DNA of 64,000 bases from Ochotona curzoniae (GCF_017591425.1 NW_024467104.1:2480001-2544000), one strand, 5' to 3'. Positions 22,680 through 35,080 are shown, numbered from the stretch's first letter. The notes: generated by a model not told the origin, from the sequence alone. A program made the numbers and translations.

Positions 22680-24300
22680 TTCTTTAAAATTTTTACTTAC
22701 ATTTTTATTTTTTAGTTAGATTCAATGTGTTTTGTGACTATAACTATGACAGCATAATATTTCTTTCCTCCCCCACCTCCACCATCCTTCCTTCTCTGGC
22801 TCACTCTCCTTTTAAAAAAGTTTTTGAAATAACTTAATTTACATTCCTGTAAAAACAGTTAATACTTCATCAAATAAGAAGCTTAAGAAGTAAAAAGCAA
22901 AAAGATTCTAGTATAGTGATAACACAGACAATGGCCATAACCAGTAATTGATGGAAATAAACCATTTCACTCATATATGGTAAATGTTCTAGTAGTCACA
23001 AATCATTAAAATTCTAGTAGTGTAACAATATTATAAACTGTCTTTTTTTGCGAGTGTTTAGTTTGAAACCTACGAATCTGGTTTATCAATTCAAACAACT
23101 ATTTGGTATAGTGTTTAGATTTTTTTTGCCATGGCTATTCAGACTAGTTTTCTAAGACCCTTGTATTTCACTGGTGTCATTTCTTTTTTTGTGTGTGTGT
23201 GATTTCTAAGGTCTGTTTTTTAATCTACAATTTTATTTATTTGAGTTTTTGGTTAGTCTGCTTTGTTGATCGCTTTGATCTTCTTAGTTTCAATTTTATT
23301 TATTTCTGCTCTGATTCTTATTATTTCCCCCCCTCTTGATGATTTGGGATTTAGTTTATTCTTGTTTTTCAAAATCTTCAAGACACATTGTTAACATTTG
23401 TAAAGACATTTCTCTTTCTTAATGTTAGCTCTTAATGCTATAAACTTCCCCTTAATGTTGTGCCTGCTGAAGCCCACTGATGTTTACATGTTGTGTTTTT
23501 TGTTTATTTAAAGAAAGATTTTAATTTCCCTTTTAATTTCTTCAATGACATATTGATTGTTCGATAACATGTTGCTTAACTTCCAAATATTCGCTGAGTT
23601 TCCTGCTGCTCTTTTTGCTGTTGATTTTTGGTTTTATTCCTTTATGGTTTCAGAAGATACGTAGTGTGAGTTTAACCTTTGTGCATTTTCTGAGAATTAT
23701 TTGTGTTCCAATATGGAATCCATCCTGAAGAAGTTGCACATGCTGATGAGAGCAGTGCATGTTCTACTGTGGGGAGAATTGTCTAATGGGTCCATTTGCA
23801 TGCTCCAGTGCCAGTGTATCTTTGATTTTATGTTTGGATGATCTGTTCACTGGTGAATGTGTGGTGTGAAGTCACCCAATATGATTAGATGAGAGTCTAT
23901 CTCTCCCTTTAGTTCTGCATAATCGTATTTTCTGCATTGATTGGGTGGGCTTTCTTGGGTGCATATATATTTGTGATTGCTATTCCTCTTGCTGGATTGA
24001 ACCTTTTATCAAAATGTAATATCCTTCTTTATATCTTTTTTTTTTTTTACAATTTCTTAATTTAAACTGGACTTTATATGATAATAGGATAGCTGTTCCT
24101 GCTTTGTTTTGGTTTTTATTTGTCTGGTATATCTTTTTCTAACTCTTTACTTTCTGTCTGTGTGTGTATCCATGAGAAATAGACTTCTTGTAGGTTGTGT
24201 ATAGAGGAGCTGTAATCCCTTTTTAAAAAATCCAGTCAGATAACCCAATTCTCTTGGAGAATTTAATCCACGCAAAGAGTATTGATAGGTAAGAATTAAG
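22680..24300 (-). repeat. Old L1, antisense, 3' UTR to ORF2 N-terminus
   Basis: Read on the minus strand this is an L1 with internal deletions. The 3' UTR is at the left (22690-23040, with 'tttgtgactataactatgacag'). ORF2 internal sequence covers 23220-23700; its complement carries the familiar 'tttatttctgctctgattcttatt' and 'cttaatgctataaacttcccc' text. The ORF2 N-terminal coding region covers 24060-24300 ('gacttcttgtaggttgtgtatag', 'gaatttaatccacgcaaag'). No open frame survives. Confidence 0.75.
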
Positions 24301-26050
24301 ACTTAAAAAAAATAATTAAGACTTGCTGTTTTGTTAATTCAATCATGATTCCACCTGCTCTGTTAATTAATTTGGTGTTGACATGTCTCTCGTTTTTCCT
24401 TTGGAATTTCCTGTAAGGTTTGAGTAGACTTTTTCATTCTTCTAAATTATTATTTTTATTTTTAGCAATAAATTCATTTTATTTTTGATGATGTTTATGT
24501 AGTTGAGAGGGATGCATGCCCATGCGGATCGCCAGTTAAGGTGGGGAGGGTTCGAGGAATGGGGGAAAGCAGATGAGACAACTGCCTTCAATCTCCTTTT
24601 TTCTTTTGTATCTTGGGAAAGTAGAAAGAGAAGGGGAGTGGGTCACTTCCAGCAACCCAACCGCATTAATACCCAAGAATTGAGGAAGGCCACCTGATGT
24701 AAATTATCTCTTAATTTTTTATCTAATTGGGTTATTTCAGAATTATTGTCACTGAGGTAAAAAATTCTTCTACATGATGTATTCTGCCACTGAAGCTCTC
24801 AGTGGTGTTGTTTTAAATTTCATGTTCATTTCCAACATTTTCAACATTTCCAACATTTCTATTCGGTTCTGGTTTATGAGTTCTAGCTTGCTAGTAGTAT
24901 TTTGATTCCCTAATTTCTATAATCCGTAAGTGACACAGTGGCTTAATGTACTGCCATTCGTATGGGCAGAAGTGTGACTTTGAGAAAGCCAAGGATTTCC
25001 TTAGATGTATTTCTTTGGTTTATGGAGAGTTAGGTGCTAGTCTTCCTGGGAAATGGCATAACCAGGAGCCAGTGTTCTTGGTGTCAAGGGAGACCAGAAT
25101 GGCTGACCCCTTGTCCTACTGGCAAGTCTGAGTGATGCTGTGGCCTATGGCACCAGTTGCTGTGGCTCTAAGAGTGTGTGATTCAATGAACCCTTCCTCA
25201 GTGTCTGCTAGGAAAGCCCAGCTGGTGCTGTGGCTTCCAATACTAACAGCCCTAGTCTTAGGATAAGTGGATCTGGACTCGTTGCAGTCCTTGAGGGCAA
25301 CTACAAGGTATAGAGGAGATTTTGTTCTGGAAGGTATGAGTCGAGAAAGCTGGAATGCAGGTAGCTTTGTCCCTATGCTCACCAGGGAGATTCCAGTGAC
25401 ACCAAGAAATTTAGAATGCATTGTTTTGGTTCTGAGGTTGGAGGATATAGAATGATTATTATCTCAATCTTACACATTATAATTCTTTTTTTTTCTTTTA
25501 CGGGCTGCTTCTGTTTTTAGCCCCTCAGAAGCTGAGGCAACCCTCTGTGCCCCCCACCTCCCCCAGCTAACAGCGAATACATGAGCAGGGTGCAGGGGCT
25601 CTGCCCTTTGTCACACACGTTGCCCTGACTCTGTTCTGAGGTGCTCTGTGCAGCTCCTCACTACTGAGGGTGGCACTTTTTGTGGGTGGTGGAGGGAAGG
25701 ACAGAAAAGCAGCTCAAGCCTGGTGGTTGCTCAGATTCCACTCAGCCCCTCATGCTGAAGTCAAAGTCCGTGGGTGACTCTCAGCTAAAAGTGCAAGCAG
25801 CACTTGCAAGGGAATTTCTCCCTGTCTTGTGGTGGTTCACATCTGGCAGCTGGCTGTAGTGGTGATTGTTGTCTTTCCTCTTGGCGCATGGAGTCTTCCT
25901 TGTTATTTATTTATTGTTTCACTGCTCCACCCAAAATGTCCAGCAGTCAGACCCCTGGAAAGGTAGTGCTTCTTTTCTTCTTTTCATATCCCAGAGCAGC
26001 CTATGTTAGTGTGACTGTTCTCACTCTCCATCATTCTTATGGCATTTAGC
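24301..26050 (-). repeat. Possible 5' part of the antisense L1
   Basis: Continues directly from the ORF2 N-terminal end of the antisense L1. It changes to GC-richer sequence at 25100-26000, in the position and with the texture expected of inter-ORF, ORF1 and 5' UTR sequence of an old L1. I recognise no ORF1 motif, so this is inference from position. The short frames here are not genes. Confidence 0.35.
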
Positions 26051-26397
26051 AAGGCATGCATGGAAGAAAATTTCCGTGTATTCTCACATTAAAAGTGTCA
26101 CTTGCACGTAAGAATCATCAGGATGAGCCATAACCTCTCTGCCTAGACCCAGATCCATCATTTATGGGCTACAATAGTGCTACAGCAGAACATACAGCTA
26201 GTGTCTGCTTCTGGAACCAGAAGTCCAGTCAAGCGCTATGCCTGCGCTCTGTCCTTGTCTGAGTGGAAAATGTGCATGTGGACACCGGTGGGAAGGAATA
26301 AAGGACAAGAATCTTAAAAATCAATCTCTCTAGGTTGCTGTCTTCCAGAGATTTATTATGCATACTTTTTGGAGTTAATTAAAACAAGAGAGATAAC

Positions 26398-26730
26398 ACG
26401 GCGTGTGTTGTGGCATTATGGATTAAGTTGCCACCTATGATGCCAGCCTCGCACATGGGTGCCAGTTCACATCCCAGTTGCTCCACTTCTGATGTAGCTT
26501 CCTGCTAAAGGCTTGGGAAAAGCAGCAGAAGATGGCCCAAATGCTTGGCTCTTTGCTTTTCAGGTTGGAAACCTGGAAGAAGCTCCTGGCTCCCAGCTTT
26601 TGGCTGGCCCAACCCTTGTCATTGAAGCCATCTGAAGAGTGAACCAGTGGATGGGATATCTAATCCTTTCTTTCTATAACTGTGTTTTTCAAATAAATAA
26701 AAAAATAAATCCTTGAAAAAGAGAGATATA
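26398..26730 (+). mobile_element. CSINE
   Basis: Full-length, moderately diverged plus-strand copy: 'gtgttgtggcattatggattaag' head, 'gcagcagaagatggcccaaatg', 'aagaagctcctggctcccag', 'ttttcaaataaataaaaaaat' tail. The preceding 26051-26397 shows no feature. Confidence 0.85.
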
Positions 26731-26992
26731 GAAAGTGTAGGAGTGGAAGCCGAGAATGTAAGAGGCTTATGTAGGATTGTATAGTCAGTCAAGGACGGTG
26801 GTGGGAGAGGCAGGTGTCTGGAGCTTCATTTCCATCCTGTGGAGGAGCAGACAGCTAAGGACAGAAAAAAACCCTGATTGGGGAGAGAAAGGAAATGTTC
26901 AAGGAAAGAGGAAGCAGGTTCCACATGAGGAAGATGACTAGGTTCACTCAGAACAATGCTGCCAAATCAGTTTCTGAAAAAGTATCACAATG

Positions 26993-27315
26993 GGGCCCAG
27001 CACGGTAGCCTAACAGCTAAAGTCCTCACCTTGCACACACCAGGATCCCATATGAGCACTGGTTCTAATCCCAGTGGCCCTGCTTCCCATCCAGCTCCCT
27101 GCCTGTAGCCTGGGAAAGCAGTTGAGGATGGTACAAAACCTTGGGAGCCTGCACCCGCATGGGAGACCTGGAAGAGGCTCCTTGCTCCTGGCTTTGGACC
27201 AGTGCAGCTCTGGCTATGGTGGCTGCTTGGGGAGTGAATCAATGGATGGAAGATCTTCCTCTCTGTATTTTTGACTTTCCAATAAACATAGAATAAATCT
27301 TTTTTTTTTTTAAAG
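26993..27315 (+). mobile_element. CSINE (younger type)
   Basis: Plus-strand copy with 'ggggcccagcacggtagcctaac' head, 'ggttctaatcccagtggccc' B-box zone, 'gaggatggtacaaaaccttggg' body and 'ttccaataaacatagaataaa' tail ending in a T-run. It is immediately followed by another SINE in the same orientation. Confidence 0.9.
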
Positions 27316-27324
27316 TGTCACATG

Positions 27325-27640
27325 GGTCTGGCATTGTGGTGTACCTGGTAAAGCTGTCGCTTGTGATACTGACATCTCACATGTGGACTGCTTTGAGTCC
27401 TGGCTGCCTCACTTCTGATCCACTTCCCTAGTAACAGGCAGAGAAAAGTGACAAAAGTTGGAAACGTTTGGGCCCCAAGCTACACATGTGTGAGACCTGG
27501 ATGAAGTTCTTGACTTGAGTCTTTGGTCTGGCTCAGGTGTGGGGAGTGAACCAGCAGAAGGAGGATCTCTTTCTGTCTCTCCCTCCCTTTCTATACCTGT
27601 GACTTTGCAGTAAATAAAAAAAAAAAATCTTCAAAACGAA
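27325..27640 (+). mobile_element. CSINE (older type), tandem with the previous one
   Basis: Plus strand: 'gggtctggcattgtggtgtacc' head, 'gagacctggatgaagttcttg' body, 'gcagtaaataaaaaaaaaaaa' tail. Only about 10 bases separate it from the SINE on its left. 27641-27899 shows nothing I can name. Confidence 0.85.
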
Positions 27641-27899
27641 GACCCTCGTGTGGACAATGGGTCTGTTTAACATTGAACCTGCTGCTTGGGGCTTTCAGAA
27701 TACTCAAACATTGTCTCTGCGGTCTAGCATTACAACTCCGTCACAGTCTACCTTAACTAATTTGCAAAAATTTCTGGCAATCTTTCCTGTCATACTGAAT
27801 TATATAATTGTTTTTCACGTAATTTTTCTTCTGATAGACAATGGATTTCCTTCCATTTCTCAAAAACAATCAAATAAATAAACAAACAGAAAACCAGGC

Positions 27900-28190
27900 G
27901 TGATCTTACCTTTGAACCTTTGCCTTTGATCTTCTCCCTGCTAGACTCCACTTCCTTCAGATATCTGTAGAGTTTGCTGTCTTGCTGTCGTCAAATCTTC
28001 GCTCAGACATCACTTTCCAATGAGGTATTTTCTGATCAGTCCATGTAAGGTGTCAGCATCTGTCCATGTTTACTTTGACATCCCTAATGTTCACTTCACC
28101 GAGGACTGGGCTCTCTGCTGTCCCTGGTGCTCACACAGTCCCTGGCCGATAGTAAGCACCCAGTAAATATTTGTGGAATAAATGCTCCAT
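27900..28190 (+). repeat. L2-type LINE 3' end
   Basis: Plus-strand L2 3' end: 'tcttcgctcagacatcactttcc', 'ttcacttcaccgaggactggg' and the end signature 'gcacccagtaaatatttgtgg'. The spacing is as in L2. Confidence 0.6.
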
Positions 28191-28360
28191 GCGTGATTGT
28201 GGTCCTCCACGTCAAATACATTTTGTGAACATGTCTGACCTGACACATATACTTGACAGAATAAAAGACACATCTTTTTTAAATGTACCAAGAGTTCCAT
28301 TTAAAACTGTCTGGTCTTTTAGTATGACCTTTGAGGCTTCATAAATTCATGATCTCTTTT

Positions 28361-28679
28361 TTTTTTTTCTAAAGATTTAGTTTATTTTTATTGGAAAGGC
28401 GGATACACAGAGAGGAGAGACAGAGAGGAAGATCTTCCGTCCGATGATTCACTCCCCAAGTGACCACAACGGCCGATGCTATGCCGATCCGAAGCCAGGA
28501 GCCTCTTCCCGCGCAGGTGCAGGGTCCCAAAGCTTTGGGCCGTCCTCGACTGCTTTCCCGGGCCACAGGCAGGGAGCTGGATGGGAAGCAGGGCTGCCGG
28601 GATTAGAACCGGCGCCCATATGGGATCCCGGGCATGCAAGGCGAGGACCTTAACCACTGCGCCATTGCGCCAGGCCCCT
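28361..28679 (-). mobile_element. Young CSINE with intact Pol III boxes
   Basis: The best preserved SINE of the window, antisense. It is flanked by an 11-base duplication TGATCTCTTTT at 28350-28360 and 28680-28690. On the minus strand the A-box reads TGGCGCAGTGG and the B-box GGTTCTAATCC, both matching Pol III consensus. A deletion of about 13 bases relative to its siblings lies in the 'gagacccggaagagg' zone. The several frames on both strands are SINE-encoded. Confidence 0.95.
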
Positions 28680-28690
28680 TGATCTCTTTT

Positions 28691-30049
28691 GTGAACAGTT
28701 TGTATGCTGATCAGTTTTTCCAAATTCAGCATTCTCTAATGAAGTCTACAGACAGGATGGAACTTTTCTCTGATTCCCGTAAGAGACTAAGCTTGCTGGT
28801 CATTGGCTGCTGTGGTGTCCTCACTGCTCTGTTGGAAATTCTCAAAGCGCTCATCACTTGGTTAACATATGTTATTGCTGGTGAACTTTAAATGTTTCTG
28901 CAGGGCAGGGTGTGTCAGCCTTGCTTATTGTGGCTTCCCGCCTTCCAGCCCACTGACCTATGGGAGACAATGAAAGAGCGTTGTTTACCAGGTCAGCGCT
29001 ATGGCAGGATGAAAACATGTGTCTGACTCCTGACGCTTGAGCAGCTGTTTTACGGAAGACCCCTCCCTGCACGCGCTTCAGTGAGTGCATCATTGGGGAA
29101 ATTCTTTCATATGAAGACTTGACATTTGGAAAGTGATACGGCTTCTGGAGTTATGAGACTGATCACAGAAATTCTCCCGCTTGCTCAATAACGCAGAAAA
29201 TTGACAATATGTGACCCAGATGTCTCTGCATCTAAACACTGCCTCTCTGCATTCTTTCAGCTTTGAGGAAAAAAGGCAAAAGGGTCAGCACCAAATCTCC
29301 CCGGAGTAAAAATGTCAATAATAATGATTATTAGAACTAAGTTCTACTTTTATTTCTTTTAATAGATGTGATTAAATGTCGAGGGCACAGCTTAGGAGTC
29401 TCAAATTTGTGTTAGCGTTTTGTCAGTTCCTGTGATGTATGCTTTTAGAAACTTAGTCTTAAGAGTTCGTTGGGGTTTTTATTATAAAAATAAGCTATTT
29501 TGCTGTGATAAGATTAAAGAACACATAAATATACAAAGTAAAACAGAGAATATTGGTTTTTTATTGCCCCTCCCCAGGTTTGGATGACTTTTCTATGCTC
29601 ATCAAACATTTACTTATCTTTTTTTAAGGGAAAATATATCATATTTCGTATAATTTTTTGTAATTTGCCATTTTGCTTTACTGTGTTCTTACGACTTACA
29701 GCTATGTCTTCTTTTTTATTTATTTATTTTTATTGCATAGCTATGTCTTCTTGTTAAAGGCTCCGTAGTATTATACTGTTTGGAAGGATCCTCACTTACC
29801 CATCTGTCCCTCTAATTTCCTTCAGTGACAGAATTGCAATAAATATCTTGGATTGTGATTAAGTATGCATTCATGCTCTTCATAACGATCAATGAAAGTG
29901 AAATCAATCAGTGAAAGTGATTAATGAAAGTGAAATTGGTAGTGGATTCATTTATCCTTGCTGGATTCCTATTTTCCACAGTTTCTCCTATTGTGTAATT
30001 TTTCAGGGTGGGCCACAAGAGTCATTTTACATGAAATTTGGAAAGAAAG
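28691..30049. other. Intergenic; possible old L1 piece and a GAAAGTGAAA cluster
   Basis: Mostly unassigned non-coding DNA. 29490-29870 resembles a degenerate antisense L1 3' end ('ctccgtagtattatactgtttgg'). At 29894-29935 the motif GAAAGTGA occurs three times, twice extended to GAAAGTGAAA. Confidence 0.4.
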
Positions 30050-30362
30050 ACGGGAGTAAGGTAGACAGGCTAATCCTCTACCTGAAAGCACTGGCATCCC
30101 ATGTGGGCCCCAGTTGGTGTTCTGTCTGCTCCACTTCTGATCCAACTCCTTGCTTATCGTCTGGGAAGGCAGCAGATGATGGCTCCAAACTTTGGGACCC
30201 TGCAACCACATAGGAGATCCGGAAGCAGTTCCTACCTTTGGATTGGTTCAGCTCTGCCAATTGCGACCAATTAGCAAGTGAACCAGAAAACAGGCAATCT
30301 TTGCCTCTCCTATCTGTAATCTGCCTTTCCAACAAAAATTAAAGAAATAATATTTTTTAAAG
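30050..30362 (+). mobile_element. CSINE
   Basis: Plus-strand copy: 'gcatcccatgtgggccccagtt', 'ccaaactttgggaccctgcaacc', 'caattgcgaccaattagcaagtg', 'ccaacaaaaattaaag' tail. It is moderately diverged with a disturbed head. Confidence 0.8.
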
Positions 30363-30364
30363 AG

Positions 30365-30575
30365 TGGTGCTAGTGTTGGAATGAGAGTGAGCGCTGCAAC
30401 TCTTATTCTGTAACATGTAGTCACTAATCTTGTCTCTCACATATTTTGGTGTCATTGCCTTCACCAAAGCTCAGGCACCTCCAGAACTGTGAATTAAGCA
30501 AGCCACTTTTCCTGTGAAATGAACTGGCTTCGGGTATTTCATTATAGTAGTGTAAAATGGACCAAAGCATTTTAA
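30365..30575 (+). repeat. MaLR-type LTR 3' fragment
   Basis: The end of a MaLR LTR is recognisable: 'cctccagaactgtgaattaag', 'caagccacttttcctgtgaaat' and 'cgggtatttcattatagtag'. It is an ancient non-coding relic. Confidence 0.6.
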
Positions 30576-30599
30576 TTTAGTTTTAGTAAATGTTTTATA

Positions 30600-30720
30600 A
30601 ATGAAGTCAGAAGTCAGGCACTCCATCCAGGTCTCCCAGTTGGTGGCAGAGACTCATGTACTTGAGATGTTATCTATTGCCTCTTTGGGCACGCAAGGCA
30701 GGAAGCTGAATAAGTATGCC
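30600..30720 (-). repeat. CSINE fragment
   Basis: Matches the middle of the older CSINE subtype in antisense: 'aggcactccatccaggtctccc', 'ggtggcagagactcatgtactt', 'gcacgcaaggcaggaagctg'. Confidence 0.6.
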
Positions 30721-30756
30721 TAGTGTTCTAGATAAATTGAATTAACTTTTCACTTA

Positions 30757-31087
30757 AAAAAGTTTATTTGTTTTATTTTATTGGGAAGGCAGATCAGATT
30801 TTATAGAGAGGAGAGACAGAGGGAAAGCTCACCCACCCACTGGTTCACTCCCCAAATGGCCACAAAGACCAGAGCTGAACCAATCTGAAGCCAGATATCA
30901 GGATCTTCTTTCAGGTATCCCATCTTGGTGCAGGGTCACAAGGTTTTGGACCATCCTCTACTGCTTTCTCAGGCCATAGCTAGGAGCTGGATGGGAAGTG
31001 GAGCAGTGGGATTTGAATTGCTGCCCATTTGAGATCCTGGCACTTGCAAGGTGAGAATCTAGCCATTGAGACATTGCACTGGGCTGT
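30757..31087 (-). mobile_element. CSINE
   Basis: Full-length antisense copy: 'tattgggaaggcagatcag' tail, 'ggttcactccccaaatggcc' body, 'ggatgggaagtggagcagtggg' and head complement 'gagacattgcactgggct'. Confidence 0.85.
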
Positions 31088-32493
31088 AACATGTCATTTT
31101 TATCAATGCTTCAATAACTGTTGCCATAATAATGCATTAGTCTATTACAATAAGCTTTTATGGTTCCACTTTTAAGGTGAGTCTATAATGGTTTTAGTTT
31201 GAGTTGGAGGCTCATGCCTGTCCATTCAACTGTGCATCAAGCCGTAGTTTGATTAAATATTTTCACACATCTAGCAGGTGCCTGATTATCAATAACTGGG
31301 CTCTTCATGGTGTGGTGCCTCGCCTTCCTATGAGGTAGCCTAAGATGTTCACTTAGCAGCAGCCGAGGTCGCATGCACAAAGCAGCAGTGTGAAAAGTCC
31401 CTAGAAGTCCAGGCTCAAAAATGGCATAGCATCCTTTCAGCTGTACAAAACCTTAAAATCAGCAAAGATCTAAGTGCAGGTTGGGAGCAACACCATCCTT
31501 CTAAGGATAAAGTTACAAATACTTTGCCAAAGACATGCTGTTGAGGGGGCTTCTTATTGGGTATTTTAATACAATCACCACAGTACAACCTACCTGCAAA
31601 GCTAAAAACTCATTGAAATTTTGCTAGGACTCAAAATAATAGACTTTCTTTTCTGAGAGGTGATATTTTACAATATTGAATTTTCCCTCCACTTATCTCA
31701 CACCTGTCTTCTGTTGTGTCTTTCAATTGATTTTTATGTTGTTCTTTACACAGAAGAGGCCATTTCTCATTAAGTTTATTCCTCAGTAGAAATCACATCT
31801 TTTGTTACTGGTGTGAACTGAATCTCTTTCACTCTGTTGTCTGCTGTGTAACCCAGTCTAACTCTTCAAAAAATCTCAGTCGAGATGTGTAAGCCATAAA
31901 TATGGACCACAAGTATAATTCCAAAAATTCTTATAGTCATAACTATATGAAATTATTTCTTGTAGTATTTTATTGAACACATGTAAGATGTTGTCATTTT
32001 AATCTATAACTTATGAGATTATAACTTTTAACTTCTTTCACATTAAATCTTTAAAATATAATGTTTATGTTAGAAATTTATCTTGATAAGGCAGGATTCT
32101 GATACCTTTGGTAATGCTATTTGGAAGCTATGAGTAAGAGTTAATTCCTCTAAGCACACAATAGACTGAACAACATCAACATCAACATCCACTGTGAATG
32201 TGATATACACATACAAAATAAAGCCATTAAAAATTATCAGTTAAATGTTCAGTTGCGAAGACTTTGGAATCAACCTTGGTAGAGTGAGGGGAAATCCCAG
32301 AAGCTACAGAATGCAGCATAAAATAAACAAATTAATTAAAAATAAATTTAATTAATTAAAAATAAATAAAAAGAGAAATTAAGAAACTCTTAGTAGGTTG
32401 AGTCTATTGATCTAGAAAACATGAATTTGTGACTTATTCCAAGGACACAAAGATGGTCCAGCATTAGAATACTCATTAATATGATTTGTTGGC
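31088..32493. other. Intergenic, no gene recognised
   Basis: Non-coding. 31300-31480 is somewhat GC-richer and may be an old repeat I cannot name. 32320-32370 is (AATTA/AAATA)-rich simple sequence. 32380-32480 resembles old L1 coding text but is too degenerate to assign. Confidence 0.4.
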
Positions 32494-32880
32494 TTATTTT
32501 TAAAAAGAAATTTATTAGTACAATAGATCCAAAAGAACATCAAATAATATGTACTACTATATAACTCTCATAAATTCTCATAGTAATGGAATACTAACAC
32601 AAACAGATTCCATATAGTTCATAGATACAATTCTAAGAATATGATACTCTCCCTTCCTCTTTCTTTCATTTTTCTTTTACGTTCTCTTTTCTTTTTTTCT
32701 TTCTTTCCTTTTCTCGCACCCTCTTTCACCCTTCTTTCCTTCCTTCTTAACTGTTGAGATAACATCTTAATGTGTTTATTTTTTAGTATTTAATACATTC
32801 AGTATAGCTTAAAGATATAATTCTAAGAATATAATATTCCCTTCTTCCCTTCTTCTCCCTTTCTCAAATCATATGCTCAT
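32494..32880 (-). repeat. Two antisense L1-type 3' UTR pieces in tandem
   Basis: Each piece has the same series. It starts with a 'tttttta..aatttattag' type start, then 'tatagttcatagatacaattctaagaatatga', and ends in a C/T-rich tract. The first ends at about 32750 and the second runs 32760-32880 with 'tatagcttaaagatataattctaag'. The pyrimidine tract is the antisense of the purine tract found in lagomorph L1 3' UTRs. 32881-33381 has nothing I can name. Confidence 0.45.
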
Positions 32881-33381
32881 GGCAAGATATTCCAAAAATA
32901 ATAAAATTGAATAGTTATCTTTATCTTGAAGCATGGACAACAATAGTAAGATTAAAAATTAGAGGCAGGCATAAACTTCTTCATGCTGATAAGGATGGGT
33001 ATTCTCAGGAACTCACACCGGACAATGAAATCCTAATGACACTTCCATTACCATCACACAGAGCGTTAAGTAGCCTCTCCTCCCAGTGACTATGAAACAG
33101 CTTTCTGCAGGTCTCAACCAACATAAAAGCTAGAAAAATTGTCAATTGTTTAAATGGAAGCAGTAAATATTACCAGTGGAGGAAAACTAGGGTACCAACT
33201 GAAGAATTGTCAATTTAGCAATATAATAAAATTGTGTTATCAGATTAACAATCTAATAAAATACTTAGTGTAATTTTGATATGCAAGAAAACATTAAAAA
33301 ATCACAACTGTGAATATCTAAAATTTTGCTTTCCAAATATGACAACAAAGCCACATACAGCTATTAAGCACTTTGATGCTC

Positions 33382-33530
33382 TTTCCACATGGCCACCACG
33401 GCTGGGGCTGAGCCAGGCTGAGGCCAGGAGCCAAGAATTTCATCCTAGTCTTCCCTGTAGGTTGCAGATGCCCAAGCTGTTGGGCCATGTTCTATTGCAT
33501 TTCCAGGAGGCAGACAGTGTGAGGTGTTCT
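33382..33530 (-). repeat. CSINE fragment
   Basis: Antisense body without tail or full head: 'catggccaccacggctgggg', 'ctgagccaggctgaggccagg' and 'gatgcccaagctgttgggcc'. Confidence 0.6.
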
Positions 33531-34345
33531 TTCCCATAACTTAAGGTTTCCCCCTATAAAGCTGCTTTTTACATTTCTCAGTCCTAGTGACATTTATTTG
33601 TTTATGTCCTTTTTTTCCTTGGGTTGGTAATGCATTTGTCTATTATATCCGGCTTCGTTACACCTTTAAACATTTCTGTTATTGATCATTACCATCTTCT
33701 TAATTTTTAAAAAATTGGAATCATGACATTTAGTGCAGCTGATTTTCTCTTCACTACCCCCTAGGTAGATGTAGCTCATCTTTTCTGGTTTCTATTACCA
33801 TGCACACCTGTTGACTTCTGCTGTCCGTAGAAGCCACGATTCTCTCCCAAGAGATGTTCTCTTTGTGTGGCCAGAGGGACCTTCTGATTTTCTGAGCAAC
33901 TTTGATTTCAAGGTGTCAGGATTCTGTGACATTGTCTTGATCCTTCCGCCCTGACACCTTTGCCAGTCATTGTGCATAGGCTGTTCTGCCCCATGTTGAG
34001 TGCAAAAAATTCCAAACAGTCTTTCCATTACCTTGGAAAATGAAGCATGAGGATCTCCTCTTGAAGAAGCTTCTTATGAAGTTTAATGACTCCTCGAGGA
34101 CTCATCTAGGGTTGACTGGCGTTGGAGTAATGGTCTTTTCTTACCTCTGCGATCTAAGTGAGGGATGCTGTCAGATTTTGTACTCTCCTGCCTACTGATC
34201 ACATTCTTTCATTTTGAATAAGAAAATAACTCTTCGGTATGTTATGAATTTTCTGCTCACGTTGCAAATTTTTTTTTATTTTTCTCTTCTGCAGTTACTT
34301 TTCTCATGTTAAATGATCCATGTTGAATAATTCCAAGGAAAGCTT
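33531..34345. other. Intergenic, no gene recognised
   Basis: Non-coding. The 33650-34060 stretch contains no frame over 80 codons and no repeat I can name with confidence. Confidence 0.4.
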
Positions 34346-35080
34346 TTTTCTTTTTTTTCTCCTTTAAAAATTATTGTTATTTTATGATACAGTGCCATAA
34401 GCTCTGGGATTTCCCTTAGCTCCTCCCCAAATACTCTCCCCCCCCACTGATTTCACCTATATTATCACAATAATACAGTCATTCATAAACAATCATAAGT
34501 CCATCCTTGCAGGTATGGACAATGGCAGAGAATACAGCATCTTATTGTCAAGATATATTTAACAGTTTCATTGGGGGTCCATCTTTGATCTGGAAGTACC
34601 AATGTATACTGTATTGTATCCTCACATCTGGATATGATAGTCTCCATTACACAGTTACTATACATCCACTTAAGTGAAAAGCCACAAAACAAAATCAACA
34701 ATAGGAAGAAAAAAAGAAATTAAAATGCCATGAAGTTAAATAACTTGTTACTGAATGACTGATGTGTCACTAAAGAAATGAAAAAGAAAATTAAGAATCT
34801 TAAAGAAAATAATAATCTATGAGTCAGTGAAGAATTCAATGAGAAAAATTGCTTTGAAAAAATGAAACTAAAAACAATAATATCAAAATCTGTGAGATGT
34901 AATTTCTACTGATCTTTTTTGGTGAGATATGTCTCCTGTAGGAAACAGATGGGTTTTGTTATTTTTCATCCCTTCTACTAATCTATGACATTTGATTGAT
35001 GAGTTTAAGCCATTTACATTCAGTGTTAAAATGCACTCGTGGTAATTTGGTCCTGTCATTTTTAGCAATGGGTTGTCCAT
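34346..35080 (-). repeat. L1, antisense, 3' UTR joined to ORF2 N-terminus
   Basis: The left part (34360-34700) is an antisense L1 3' UTR with a C-run at 34437-34446 and the 'tgatctggaagtaccaatgtatac' text shared with 46110 and 49310. The right part (34880-35080) encodes on the minus strand the start of ORF2, with the family-typical 'LTLNVNGLNSSIK.HRL' stretch. The middle of ORF2 is missing, so this is an internally deleted copy. Confidence 0.75.
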
